From the NCBI GenBank assembly GCA_937927975.1, contig CALEZT010000120.1, forward strand, positions 1 to 39,957: a DNA stretch of 39,957 nucleotides. Direction: 5' to 3'. This DNA comes from an uncultured Phycisphaerales bacterium. Its GTDB lineage: Bacteria > Planctomycetota > Phycisphaerae > Sedimentisphaerales > Anaerobacaceae. The notes below the pieces were generated by a model. The model did not search any database. It was given only the letters and a program-made list of their open reading frames with translations, and had not been told where the DNA came from. The position numbers and the translations under genes are program-made. Position 1 is the stretch's first letter. Every line of letters starts with the position of its first letter. Below are positions 8,901 to 17,500 of the stretch, one piece after another.

Positions 8901-11517
8901 CGGCCGGGGCGACCTGGTCTATGACAGCAATGCCTTGATCCTGGTCCGCGAGGCGGTTTCAGATCAGGCCCACGTCGGGCCGACGCCGCCGTTCAAGACC
9001 TATGACATCAAGCCGCCCTTGCCGGTCGCGTTGACCGTGACGACCGCGGAGGGGGCCCGCTTCGAGGTCACGATCCTCGCAGGCGACGAGAGGGACTGCA
9101 CGCTGAAGTACTCTCGCATTCCGGCCGACAGGAGCGCCGGCGGAGGCGCCCCTGTCGAGCCGGAGAAGAAGGGGACTTCGCTGGAGTTCCGAATCGCACC
9201 CAAGGCCGATGAGTTGAGTTCCGATGCCGTCGAGAAGCAGATGGAGGCGCTCTTGAGGGGCGAGCGTTCGGCCGGCGGGGATTTCGCATGGTTCGAAACC
9301 CGGCCGAGCGTCAATCTCTCGCCCGATCAGATCACCTGCGAATCCGAGGGCAAGATCTATCTCCTGCTCTCACAGGAGGCGTCGCGTCGAATGCCTGCGG
9401 ACGGTTCCTGGGGATTGGAGCGAGTCCGCGAGACCTCCGACGCGGTCGGTCGGCCGGGCATCGAGCTGGTGCTGGACGAGCGGGGCGCTCAACGCCTGGG
9501 CAGCTTCACGAAGGTGAACGCGCGGCGATACATGGCGGTTGCTTTCGAAGGACGTGTGGTCGCGGTTCCTTTCATCGCCTCGCCTGTGTCGGCAGGGCGG
9601 CTGCTGATTACCGGCCGGTTCGCCGACGGAGAGATCGGGGATCTGATCGCGTCTCTCCGCAAGAGCATCCCGATCGGTCCCGGCGGAGAATCGCACAACG
9701 AGACTGTCAGCCCCGGCGGCGAGTCCCACGGCGCGAGCATCTACATGCCGGACTTGGAGAAGCGTGGCGCCGACACCGTCCTGGACCTGGCGACGCTGGA
9801 GTTCCTGTCGGGCGAGCCGATGCAACGCGATCCCGAGTACCTCGACAAGCTCGGCAAGGGCGACATCGCGTACGAATGGGCCAACGGCAAGAGCGGTTTG
9901 CTGTGTTTTCGCGGGACGAAGATCCTGGAGGTCTCCACACAGCAGCCCGACGGCCGACAGATGACGGAAGCCGTTGGGCCGGATGTCCTGCGTCGGGAGT
10001 TTGAGGTGTATTTCATCGACGCGCCGCGTCGATATCGGGTGGCGACGGCGCGAGGCGAGGAGTATGAGCTGAACGTAATCTCCATCGACAAAGGCGACAG
10101 CGGAGGCGCCCTTGTCCAGATTGAGAAGATCACGGCCGTGAGCAAGAGCGGCGTCGGAGAATCCGATAGTGGACCCCAGGCGCAAGTCCCGCCGTCGACG
10201 CCCGACAAGAGTCTGACGACCGTGTTGCCCAACGGCGCGACGGTCACGCTGCTGGGTTTGTTCACCGGGCGGGACATGGAACGTCTGGAATGGTGGTATC
10301 CGGATGGAACGCCCGCTCCGGCGGAACGATTCGCCGAATTCCATCGCAATTATGTGTACCCGTTCTCCTCCCTTTTCCGGTACGGCTACCTGATTCAATT
10401 TGGCGTCGTCCCGGATATGACGGTTCGGACGGTCGCCGGCGTCGGAGCCGAGAATCTGTGGCTTTGGCACTCCGACGCCCCCTCCTTCGCCTTCGGCTTG
10501 GTCATGTCGGACACGCCGCAATTCGAGACCGAGTTGCCGAGCGTTGGCGATATCCGAGTGATCGTGGGAACCGGCGCGTTCAAGGCTGTTGAGAAGAGCT
10601 ACAAGTATGGTCCGATCCAGGATGTCCTGACGCTTGACGATGGGCACCGTCTCGTCGTGTCTACGCCACAGGCTCAGTATCCAAGAGGACTTGGCATCAA
10701 CGTGATTGCCGATACGGACAACCTGGACTTTCGCCTGCGTTCCACGCTGGCGAACAACGAGGTTGATATCGACCGGGCGTACCTTGATCAAAAATGCCAG
10801 ATGGGCCCTCTCACCGCTATCGATTTCAGGCTCACGTCTGATGAGAATCGCCAGATCACTCGAATCTCTCTGGATTACCGTCCGGCCGACGTGGCGCACT
10901 TCCACAACGTCTCGCTGCATCGTGGGCTGAAAGCCGATGTTCAGGTTGAAGTCCGTCCCGCACAGGCGACCGATACGGCGTTCCGTGCCGAGCCGGAGAA
11001 GACCGTGGGGCCACTGGAGTTTCGCATTGCGCCGCGGTCGATCGATCTGGATGCCGGCGTGGTCGAGAGACTCAAGCAGACGTTCTCGCATGGCGGCGGT
11101 CTTCCCGAGTCGGACTTTACCTGGTTCCCCATCCGGATGGACCTGACCGGTCAGCCCTTTGCGATCACCCACGAGTCCGGCGGCAAAGCGTACGTGCTGC
11201 TGTGGAACAAGCCGCCCCACGTGATCCTGGCGAGCCAGGACTGGGGTTTGGGGAGCGTCTACAGGGTCACCGACGCGAATCGCCGGCCGGCCATCGGACT
11301 GACCTTCAACGACAAAGGCGCTTCTCTCTTTCACGATCTGACCGCGGCCCACGTCCAGCAGAACCTGGCGATCATGGTCGAAGGCACGGTGGTCGGGATG
11401 CCCAACATCTCCGCGCCGCTTGGCCGGGCCGCCATCATCACCGGCAACTTCACCGAGCAGGAGATCGAAGTCCTGCTGGCGGTCCTGGGCAGGTTCAAGG
11501 CGGGCTCCCAGCGATAA
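5992..11517 (+). CDS. BlaR1-type M56 metallopeptidase with giant lumenal region
   Basis: At 1841 residues this is about three times a typical BlaR1. The sensor-protease part has membrane helices near 19-40, 47-66, 156-180 and 365-385, and a gluzincin site HELAH at 257-261 with a DE pair at 302-303, so the protease looks intact. The extracytoplasmic remainder is modular: a repeated domain starting LPNG.TVE.LG (about 419, 676 and 1410) with WWRPDG or WWYPDG motifs; two LDLAT segments (about 943 and 1264); and two modules (about 1062-1225 and 1675-1840) that resemble the SecD/SecDF P1 head, for example GIELVLDERGAQRLG. Residues 86-118 are encoded by a palindromic repeat. It presumably cleaves or triggers cleavage of the adjacent BlaI; the signal is unknown. 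GGAGG precedes the start. Confidence 0.85.
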   Translation: MNAVVEILNAAGQAFVEFALPMLIQSGVLILILLAVDAVLRRRVRAVFRYWIWMLVLVKLVLPPSLGSPVSVGTWFGETLDVPMKRVAGVPPARAEVLRPSVFEGPTPSTPAGKMPATQQPPVTESAISLPMPETAAPVEHSVVPGTGTIAHPPALTWQGLLLLIWAVVAFALMLLLVQRAYFVRGLIGQADEANRTMRDQVEDCRRRLGLRRAVALRLSPNATSPAVCGLLRPVILIPQSIAPRLQPQDLHAVLLHELAHVKRGDLWVNLIQTLLQIAYFYNPLLWLANAMIRRTREQAVDEAVLVAMGETASQYPETLVNIAKLAFTRRPALSLRLIGVVESKSALTARIKHILTRPLPKTAKLGLAGLTAVAIIGAILLPMAKARPLPRPELDVVSATEEQDRTVVEVPVSSDGVVTLPNGVTVEFLGLHDCGSKEDTWWRPDGEVLPEAPYGYSRYIRSMQPNQTYEVLFRISSPTGRTFGKMEWIRGRSHAPGFLHRDGGRRSRGLPDDTGDLFTGTLDRGSEADQVRIDIGVGLDNAWEPLGVLDGQASEAVTLADAVIEPARREGGKTVLTVTHRISDREVRLVAVDKYGFVHEPAGYGTRQGRGIVGYEPWFELSLAEVRQFRLEAQKLTWLAFENVSLRAGQKTEVRSLLPDGDRKSTGDAEPVAIAKLPNGAVVELVGIRDCAGGDESWWRPDGEALSVAPVDSSGGARGGTPKTMYEVLFRVDGTAGKAFAETRWNDGDRFVPGLVRGIRYGGRPDSDIPREADRLFSIMLHPRRGATEAQIDVGVGLDNAWELLGTLDGRASNTTVTVPGAVIQPAREEEGKIVATVSHQIADRSIRLVAVDRHGFVRQPTKHSYGRGDDGGICEATFELPLAEIQEVRLEVQRLAWVTFQNVSLEAGKKTAVHVAVQSESSSDASVRAVVLPDVDREAKMLDLATGEILPLPQAGSPDEIWRAIGMLGRGDLVYDSNALILVREAVSDQAHVGPTPPFKTYDIKPPLPVALTVTTAEGARFEVTILAGDERDCTLKYSRIPADRSAGGGAPVEPEKKGTSLEFRIAPKADELSSDAVEKQMEALLRGERSAGGDFAWFETRPSVNLSPDQITCESEGKIYLLLSQEASRRMPADGSWGLERVRETSDAVGRPGIELVLDERGAQRLGSFTKVNARRYMAVAFEGRVVAVPFIASPVSAGRLLITGRFADGEIGDLIASLRKSIPIGPGGESHNETVSPGGESHGASIYMPDLEKRGADTVLDLATLEFLSGEPMQRDPEYLDKLGKGDIAYEWANGKSGLLCFRGTKILEVSTQQPDGRQMTEAVGPDVLRREFEVYFIDAPRRYRVATARGEEYELNVISIDKGDSGGALVQIEKITAVSKSGVGESDSGPQAQVPPSTPDKSLTTVLPNGATVTLLGLFTGRDMERLEWWYPDGTPAPAERFAEFHRNYVYPFSSLFRYGYLIQFGVVPDMTVRTVAGVGAENLWLWHSDAPSFAFGLVMSDTPQFETELPSVGDIRVIVGTGAFKAVEKSYKYGPIQDVLTLDDGHRLVVSTPQAQYPRGLGINVIADTDNLDFRLRSTLANNEVDIDRAYLDQKCQMGPLTAIDFRLTSDENRQITRISLDYRPADVAHFHNVSLHRGLKADVQVEVRPAQATDTAFRAEPEKTVGPLEFRIAPRSIDLDAGVVERLKQTFSHGGGLPESDFTWFPIRMDLTGQPFAITHESGGKAYVLLWNKPPHVILASQDWGLGSVYRVTDANRRPAIGLTFNDKGASLFHDLTAAHVQQNLAIMVEGTVVGMPNISAPLGRAAIITGNFTEQEIEVLLAVLGRFKAGSQR
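6249..6345. repeat. Intragenic TGTCGCGGGC palindromic element, copy 1
   Basis: Ends are TGTCGCGGGC (6249-6258) and its exact reverse complement GCCCGCGACA (6336-6345); inner GC-rich hairpins (GGGCGTCCCGCCC, GAAGGCCCGACGCCTTC) are nested inside. It lies within the blaR1-1 reading frame and is translated as Val/Pro/Ala-rich sequence in the loop between membrane helices 2 and 3. Related copies are at 28500-28570 and 35966-36012. Confidence 0.75.
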
Positions 11518-11542
11518 CGGAGGCCCCGTCGTTTTCTTCCTC

Positions 11543-11660
11543 TGTCATCCTGAGCGACAGCGAAGGATCTGGCATGGGAATCGAAGGGATCGGGTCCGCG
11601 GAGGGAACGGACGCACGCCATAACGTCCACGCCGGATGCTTCACTTCGTTCAGCATGACA
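11543..11660. repeat. TGTCATCCTGA-type inverted repeat, copy 2
   Basis: The left arm (11543-11576) starts TGTCATCCTGAGCGACAGCG and runs into GAAGGATCTGG; the right arm (11632-11660) ends in TTCGTTCAGCATGACA. Same family as 2107-2208, here just after the blaR1-1 stop codon. Confidence 0.6.
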
Positions 11661-11704
11661 AGAAGGAAAAGTACCCACGCGGATGCCTGACTCCTCCTGG
11701 GGAT

Positions 11705-11722
11705 TGTCGGATCGATCCGACA
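11705..11722. promoter_or_regulatory. 18-bp perfect palindrome, possible operator
   Basis: TGTCGGATCGATCCGACA reads the same on both strands. It lies about 190 bp upstream of the Gfo/Idh gene. The length and symmetry would suit a dimeric DNA-binding protein; it could equally be part of a repeat. No promoter is placed with confidence. Confidence 0.35.
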
Positions 11723-11911
11723 GAGCAAGCAGGCCATCTGGCTCTGTCTGATGTAACGCTTTCATCGCCGGCGCAACTTCATTTGCGGAACGGCAGGGGA
11801 GATCAGACTCATGCCTGCCGGTTCTTGTCGGGGAGCTCCTGAAGAGAGGTTTTGGACAGAGTAGGTCTTTGGAATCGGTCTGGGTTCGCCCGGGCCCGGA
11901 AGGAGCATCCT

Positions 11912-13300
11912 ATGAGTGCGAATCGAGAGCGTGCGGGATTAGATCGACGGAGGTTTCTCAAGTCGACGGCGGGAGCCGGCGCGGCGCTGGCGTTCGGGAC
12001 GCGCGTCCTGCATGGGGCGTCCGAGGGCGGCTCGGTCGAGCCGATCAATGTCGCTCTGATCGGCGCGGGAGCCCAAAGCGAGGTCCTGATGACGGCCTGC
12101 CTGAAGATCCCCGGCGTGCGGTTCCAGGCGGTATGCGACATCTGGGAGGCCTACAACCAGGGGCGCGCGTCCCGCCTGCTGCAACGCTATGGCCACCCCG
12201 CCAGACCCTACGTCGACTGCGAGGAGATGCTCGCGAAGGAAACGGGGCTCCAGGCTGCGATCATCGCCACGCCGGACTTCTGGCACGCGCCGCACACCGT
12301 CGCGTGCCTGAACGCAGGCCTGCACGTCTACTGCGAGAAGCTGATGTCCAACACCGTCGAAGGGGCCCGCCAGATGGTCGAGGCCTCCCGGCGGACGGGC
12401 AAGCTCCTCCAGATCGGCCACCAGCGACGCAGCAATCCGCGGTATCTCTTCTGTCGCGACACGCTCCTGAGAGAGAAGAAGCTGTTCGGGCGGATCACCG
12501 CGATCAACGGTCAGTGGAACCGCACGATCCAGACGCCGCTGGGCTGGCCCAAGGGCAGGGAGATCGACGCTGCGATTCTGAAACGCTACGGCTACGGGTC
12601 CATGGACGACCTTCGGAACTGGCGGTGGCGCCGGAGCCTGGGCGGCGGGCCCATCGTCGATCTCGGGGCGCACCAGATCGACGTGTTCAACTGGTTTCTC
12701 GACGCCAGGCCGCAGTCGGTGCTCGCCAGCGGCCGGCTGAACTACTACGACAAGGGATCGCACCAATGGTACGACACGGTCATGGCGGTCTACGAATACG
12801 ACGGCGCCCAGGGACCCGTCACCGCCTTCTATCAGACGCTCAGCGCCAACGGCCATCAGCAGTATTTCGAGAAGTTCCTGGGCGACCGGGGCACGCTCGC
12901 GTTGTCCGAGCGGTCGGACCTCACGAAGCTGTATCCGGAACCTTCGGACAGTCCTGCGACCGCGTGGGCTCGGTGTGTCAAGGAGGGCCATCTGACCGCT
13001 GGGCCGGAGTGGTTGAAGCTCATCGAACGGATGAACCTGGAGGAACTGGCCAAGGCTCTCACCGTCTCGGGCAGCGTCAACACGACGGGCAAGGCGCCGA
13101 CTCTGGAACTGGCGATGGAGCTGAACAAGCCGATTCACCAGCCGCACCTGGAGAACTTCTTCGACGCGGTCCGGGGCAAAGCCCAGCTCAATTGCCCTGC
13201 GGAGGTCGGCTACGCCGGCACAGTGACCGTTCTGAAGGTCAATGAAGCGATCGACGCCGGCCGGCGATTGGAGTTTCGAGCGGAGGATTTCAGAGCGTAG
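11912..13300 (+). CDS. Tat-exported Gfo/Idh/MocA family oxidoreductase
   Basis: A 462-residue NAD(P)-dependent oxidoreductase. The N-terminus has a twin-arginine signal (DRRRFLKSTAGAGAALAFG, residues 11-29), so the folded enzyme is expected outside the cytoplasmic membrane. The Rossmann domain follows, with NVALIGAGA (46-54) and the EK of HVYCEKL at 142-143, where most relatives have EKP; the lysine itself is kept. The C-terminal domain carries GGGPIVDLGAHQIDVFNWF, the usual histidine-bearing substrate-side helix. Planctomycetes encode many such exported paralogs, thought to act on sugars or glycoside ketointermediates; the substrate here is unknown. Start 11912 has AAGGAG six bases upstream. 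It ends 10 bp from a convergent cupin gene. Confidence 0.9.
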   Translation: MSANRERAGLDRRRFLKSTAGAGAALAFGTRVLHGASEGGSVEPINVALIGAGAQSEVLMTACLKIPGVRFQAVCDIWEAYNQGRASRLLQRYGHPARPYVDCEEMLAKETGLQAAIIATPDFWHAPHTVACLNAGLHVYCEKLMSNTVEGARQMVEASRRTGKLLQIGHQRRSNPRYLFCRDTLLREKKLFGRITAINGQWNRTIQTPLGWPKGREIDAAILKRYGYGSMDDLRNWRWRRSLGGGPIVDLGAHQIDVFNWFLDARPQSVLASGRLNYYDKGSHQWYDTVMAVYEYDGAQGPVTAFYQTLSANGHQQYFEKFLGDRGTLALSERSDLTKLYPEPSDSPATAWARCVKEGHLTAGPEWLKLIERMNLEELAKALTVSGSVNTTGKAPTLELAMELNKPIHQPHLENFFDAVRGKAQLNCPAEVGYAGTVTVLKVNEAIDAGRRLEFRAEDFRA

Positions 13301-13310
13301 GCAAGCGATG

Positions 13311-13583
13311 TCACCCGAAGTGGTAGTGCTTGCGCACGGCCTTCTCGACGCTCCAGACGCAGTCGAGGTCCTGCGGGAAGACGACCAGGTCGCCCGGGCC
13401 GAAGCTGACGGAGTCTTTGCCGTCCGAGACGGTGACTGCGCCCTCCAGGATCAGGCAGGTCTCTTTCTCGGTGTACGACCAGTCGAACGTGCTGGGTTCG
13501 CACGTCCAGATCGGCCAGCTTTTGCACCGCGTCAGTTCTTCCTGTGTCGGTTTTCGCACGACGATGTCTCTTGCCGTTGGCAT
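13311..13583 (-). CDS. Cupin-fold small protein
   Basis: A 90-residue single-domain cupin of the EutQ/cupin_3 type. The barrel contains STFDWSYTEKETCLILEGAV (first cupin motif, with Glu and Thr in place of the classical histidines) and VSFGPGDLVVFPQ (second motif), ending HYHFG. Proteins of this type are usually small sugar- or ligand-binding barrels without proven enzymatic activity. Start 13583 (MPTARDIVV) has AAGGGG nine bases upstream; an ATG at 13610 would add nine residues but has no ribosome site. It is convergent with the oxidoreductase and divergent from the HD gene. Confidence 0.85.
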   Translation of the reverse strand: MPTARDIVVRKPTQEELTRCKSWPIWTCEPSTFDWSYTEKETCLILEGAVTVSDGKDSVSFGPGDLVVFPQDLDCVWSVEKAVRKHYHFG

Positions 13584-13754
13584 ATCCGCGTACCCCTTGA
13601 ACCGTTCCATGCAACCAGATGCTCACGCAATCGCGAGATTATACCGGGTCTTTCGCAGGTCGGTAGCGTGCGCGTCCAATATTTTTGTCCGAGGCCGGCC
13701 CGATCCGATATACTCATGGTTTTCCGCATCGGGTTGTCTGGAGACACGAAACGC

Positions 13755-14549
13755 ATGGAGCCTCGCTGGTTGGACGAGCTCAAACGATGGTTGGACGCCT
13801 ACACGAACCGTTTCTTCGGTCAGGACGAATACGTGAACCGGCACCTTCGCCTCAAGCAGGAGCACACGGACCAGACTCGTGAGCAGATTCTGTATCTGGC
13901 GGGCAGGCTCGCCCTCGACGAGAATCGGACGCGGATCGCAGAGACGATCGCCTTGCTGCACGACGTCGGACGGTTCCCCCAGTTTGCCAGGTATCGCACG
14001 TACAACGACCTTCGCAGCGTGAACCACTGCTGCCTGGGCGTCGAAGTCCTGCACCAGGAACGGGTCCTGGAGTCGCTGCCTCCTCAGGAAAGAGAGTGGG
14101 TCCGCATCGCGGTCGCCCATCACGGCCGCAAGGCCCTGCCCCCCGACCTGGACGACGAGACGCTCCTGTACCTCAAGCTGATCCGCGACGCGGACAAGCT
14201 GGACATCCTGCGGATCGTGACCGAGATCTACCGTCGCCACAAGGACGATCCCCAGAAGAACTCGTTCGAGATCGAGTTGCCCGACGAGCCGCGGATGACG
14301 CCGGAAGTGGTGGAGGCGGTTTTGGCGGGCCAGCTCATCGACTACAAGTGCCTCCGCACGCTCAACGACATCCGCCTGTGCCAGATCGGCTGGGTCTACG
14401 ACTTCAACTTCGTCGCCAGCCTGGAGCGGCTCCAAGCCTGCAACTGGCTCGACGAACTGTTCTCCTACCTGCCCCAGGGCGAGCAGGTGCAGTCTCTCCG
14501 TCGCAACGTCTCCGACTACATCGCGTCCCGGCTGACCGATCTGGCTTAG
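13755..14549 (+). CDS. HD-domain phosphohydrolase
   Basis: A 264-residue HD-superfamily protein. Metal-binding residues are in place: His37 (KQEHTDQ), His69-Asp70 (LLHDVGRFPQ), histidines at 122-123 (AHHGRK) and the Asp of RDADKLD near 145-147. It resembles stand-alone HD hydrolases acting on nucleotides or phosphate esters; the substrate is not evident. Start 13755 has GGAG upstream; an in-frame ATG at 13716 would add 13 residues (MVFRIGLSGDTKR). It reads convergently into the autotransporter gene with only 24 bp between stops. Confidence 0.8.
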   Translation: MEPRWLDELKRWLDAYTNRFFGQDEYVNRHLRLKQEHTDQTREQILYLAGRLALDENRTRIAETIALLHDVGRFPQFARYRTYNDLRSVNHCCLGVEVLHQERVLESLPPQEREWVRIAVAHHGRKALPPDLDDETLLYLKLIRDADKLDILRIVTEIYRRHKDDPQKNSFEIELPDEPRMTPEVVEAVLAGQLIDYKCLRTLNDIRLCQIGWVYDFNFVASLERLQACNWLDELFSYLPQGEQVQSLRRNVSDYIASRLTDLA

Positions 14550-14573
14550 AACTGACCTTCTACAAGATTCCAG

Positions 14574-17500
14574 TTAGAATTGCCAGCCGAACCGCAGCCA
14601 CAGGCTGTGCCGCCGGGCGTCGGGGGAGTACTCCCCGTCGTAGGCCAGGGACAAGGTGTGCGAGGCCTTCGTCAGGGCCACCGAGCCCGCCAGGGTCATT
14701 GCGGTCCGATCCCGTTCGGACGGGATCGACACGGGCGCCGCGCCGGGGACCGACTGCTGGATGCTGGTCTCTCCGTCGGTCAGCAGGTGGCGAACGCCGA
14801 TCGAGGCCAGCGGCGCCACGTGAACGTCCTTGCAGGTGAACCCGCACAACCAGTGCAGCGCCGCCTCGGCCTGGAGGTCGTGATCGTCCAAAGAGGAGTA
14901 GGTGGTGTCCCAGGCGGGGTCGCTCGCGTCGGTGGTGTATCGCTGGCGATGGCTCCAGAGGTAGTTCAGACCCGCCTCGGGCAGCAGCGCGTGGGAGCCG
15001 CGTCGCAAGAGACGTCCCACCAGAGCGGAAGCGGCGGCGCCGTAACTGTTCGTCGAACCCTTTTCCGTCTCCGTCAGCGACAGGCCCGTCAGTCCCTTGT
15101 AGTCGTGCGAGCCGTAGAAACCGGCCAGGCCGTAGCGGAAGGTCCAGTCATGCCACAGGGTCAGTCCGCTGAGGCCTCCGGTCAGGACGTCCTGGTCCTC
15201 GCGGTTGGCGCTGTAGCCGACGCCGGTGTAGTCGATGTTCGCGCGACCGTAGCCCATGTGCAGAGCGATCAACGTGGTGTCGATCCTGCGTTCATAGCCG
15301 GCGGCGAAACCCGAGAGATTCGCGCGATAGCCCAGAGGATTGGCGTCGTGCCTCAGGCGGGAGTAGTAGGGCTCGACGAAGACGCCGTTGTCCGCGTGGG
15401 ACTCCGTGTGCCCCAGGATCATGCTCCGCTCGGCAGGTCCCGCGTCGGCCAACAGGCCCGAGGCGCCCGGGTGGAGAACGTCGTGCAGCAGGGCGCCGGT
15501 CATGTGTCGCTGAACGATGTCGATCGGCTGGGAAATCAGGTGTTTCTCGACCGTCGCTGCCTGCACGGCCTCCGAGGCTTGGGGGTCGTAGGTTAAGGCC
15601 ACTCTGTCGTCGGCGGCGTTGGCGGTGCCCTGGGTGTAGTAGACGGCAGTGGCGTCAGGGTTGATGGCCTGCACGGTGCCGAATCGGCCGGCGACCGCGC
15701 CTTCGGGATCGACCTCGAACAAACGGTACGGCGTATCCCAGAGCGTCTCTCCTGCGACCTCCGTGACCGTCAGCGTCGCGTTGTTCAGAACCAATGTGGC
15801 ATGGTCGGCCACGTAGATCGATGCGTCCTGCGGATCGCCGTCCAGCGTGACGTTGTACATGCCGACCAGCGTGGTCGTGCCATAGCCGGCGCGGAGTTCA
15901 TAGGCTGTGTCGGCGAAGGCCCGGACGGCGCCGGTGTTGGTCAAAGTGCCGTCGCCATACAAATCGATGCCTATGGCATACGTGTCAGAGCCGGCCTCGG
16001 TCGTCGCGGCGACGGTGACGGCGCCGGCATTCTCGACACTTGCGCCGGCGATGCCGCAGGCGAAGACTTCCTCGTCGATGACGTCCAGGCCGCCCGCCGT
16101 CGCTCCCGCGGCGGTGACGGTGACGGCGCCGGTGTTGCGGACCATGTCGGAGCGCAGTCCGAAGACCGACACGTTCGTGGAGGCTTCGTCGTTGCCCTCG
16201 ACCATGTGGCCTCCTGTGGCGGTGACCGTGATGGCGCCGGTGTTGTCGATGGCCGCCGCTTGGATGGCCACGGCATAGACATTCAGGTAAGTCGACGCGT
16301 CGCCGTTGTCGGCGGTGGACCCCGTGGCCGTGACCGTGATGTCGCCCGTATTGGCGACACCGGCGCCGGAATAGGAGTAGAGACCCCAGGCGTTCACGCC
16401 GGCATCGACCTCGCCGGGACCGCGGCCTGTTCCGCCCATGGCGGTGACGCTGATGTCGCCCGTGTTGTCGATGGCTCCGCCAGCGACGATTCCGGAGACG
16501 AGGACATCGAGTTCCGACCGGCCGTCGAGAGCCGACGTGGTCGTTCCGCCTGTGGCGGTCACCGCAATCGCGCCGCTGTTGCCCACGTTTCCGTCAGTGC
16601 GAATGCCGTCCGCATCGATCCCGGCGTCGGCGTTTTCCGGACCGCTGGCGGTTCCACCGACCGCGACCACGACGAAATCTCCGCTGTTGGCGACGTCTCC
16701 CCCGGACAAGATGCCGTAGGCGTCAACATCAGCCTCCGCGTCTTCTTGGCTGGTGGCGGTCCCTGCTGTCACGGTCACGGCGAGATACCCTGTGTTTTCG
16801 ACGTTTCCTGCCAGTGCGAGGATTCCGTAGCCGCTGGCCTCCGCATAGGCGTTGTGCTCGTCAGCGGCGTCGGCGACGCCGCCCAGGGCTGTCACCGTGG
16901 CGTCGCCTGTGTTGGCAACATGCCCGTTGGAGAGGATGCCATAGGCGATCGCGTGGGCCACCGCATTGAAAGAGCTGGCCGCGGCGCCGCCCGTGGCGGA
17001 GACGACGAGGTTGCCTTCGTTGGCGGCATCGGCGCCGGAGTCAATTCCGTAGGCGTACGCATAAGCGGAGGCCCCCGACGGCGGCGAGGAATCGGTCGTG
17101 GCCTGCCCGCCTGTGCCTGTGACGGTGATGTCTCCGGTGTTGAGGACTTGGCCGTGAGTGAAGATCCCGTGGGCCTCGACGTTCGCAATGGTCACCCCCG
17201 TCTCGGCTGTGGCGGAGCCGCCGGCGGCGTGGACCGTCAGAGCGCCGCTGTTGTCGATGTCGCCTGTGGCGTGGATGGCATAGGCCGCGGCCAGGGCGCT
17301 GACCTCCGCATCCGTCGTGCCTGTCGCGGTTCCGCCTGCGGCATTGACGTCGATGGCGCCGCTGTTGGCCACGTCGCCTCTATAGGTGGAGATGCCTCGA
17401 ACCGTCGCGTAGGCGTCGACGGTCTGGCCGCCGTGGGCGGTTCCCGCCAGGGCGGTGGCCTGGATGTCGCCTTCGTTGGTTACGTCGCCGCCCCCGACGA

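Larger units (their letters stand above)
11518..11911. other. Intergenic region before the oxidoreductase
   Basis: No gene. It holds a TGTCATCCTGA-type repeat pair (11543-11660), an 18-bp perfect palindrome (11705-11722), and a hairpin near 11787-11825 (GAACGGCAGG with CCTGCCGGTTC, one bulge) in the leader of the next gene. Confidence 0.6.

Noticed and set aside
9370..11352. A 660-codon minus-strand open frame inside blaR1-1
   Set aside because: Antisense to recognisable domains; Arg/His/Gln-rich composition and no start signal.
14550..14573. Intrinsic terminator between the HD gene and autotransporter 1
   Set aside because: Some complementarity (TGGC..AACTG with CAGTT..GCCA) exists, but it is imperfect and has no T-run on either strand.
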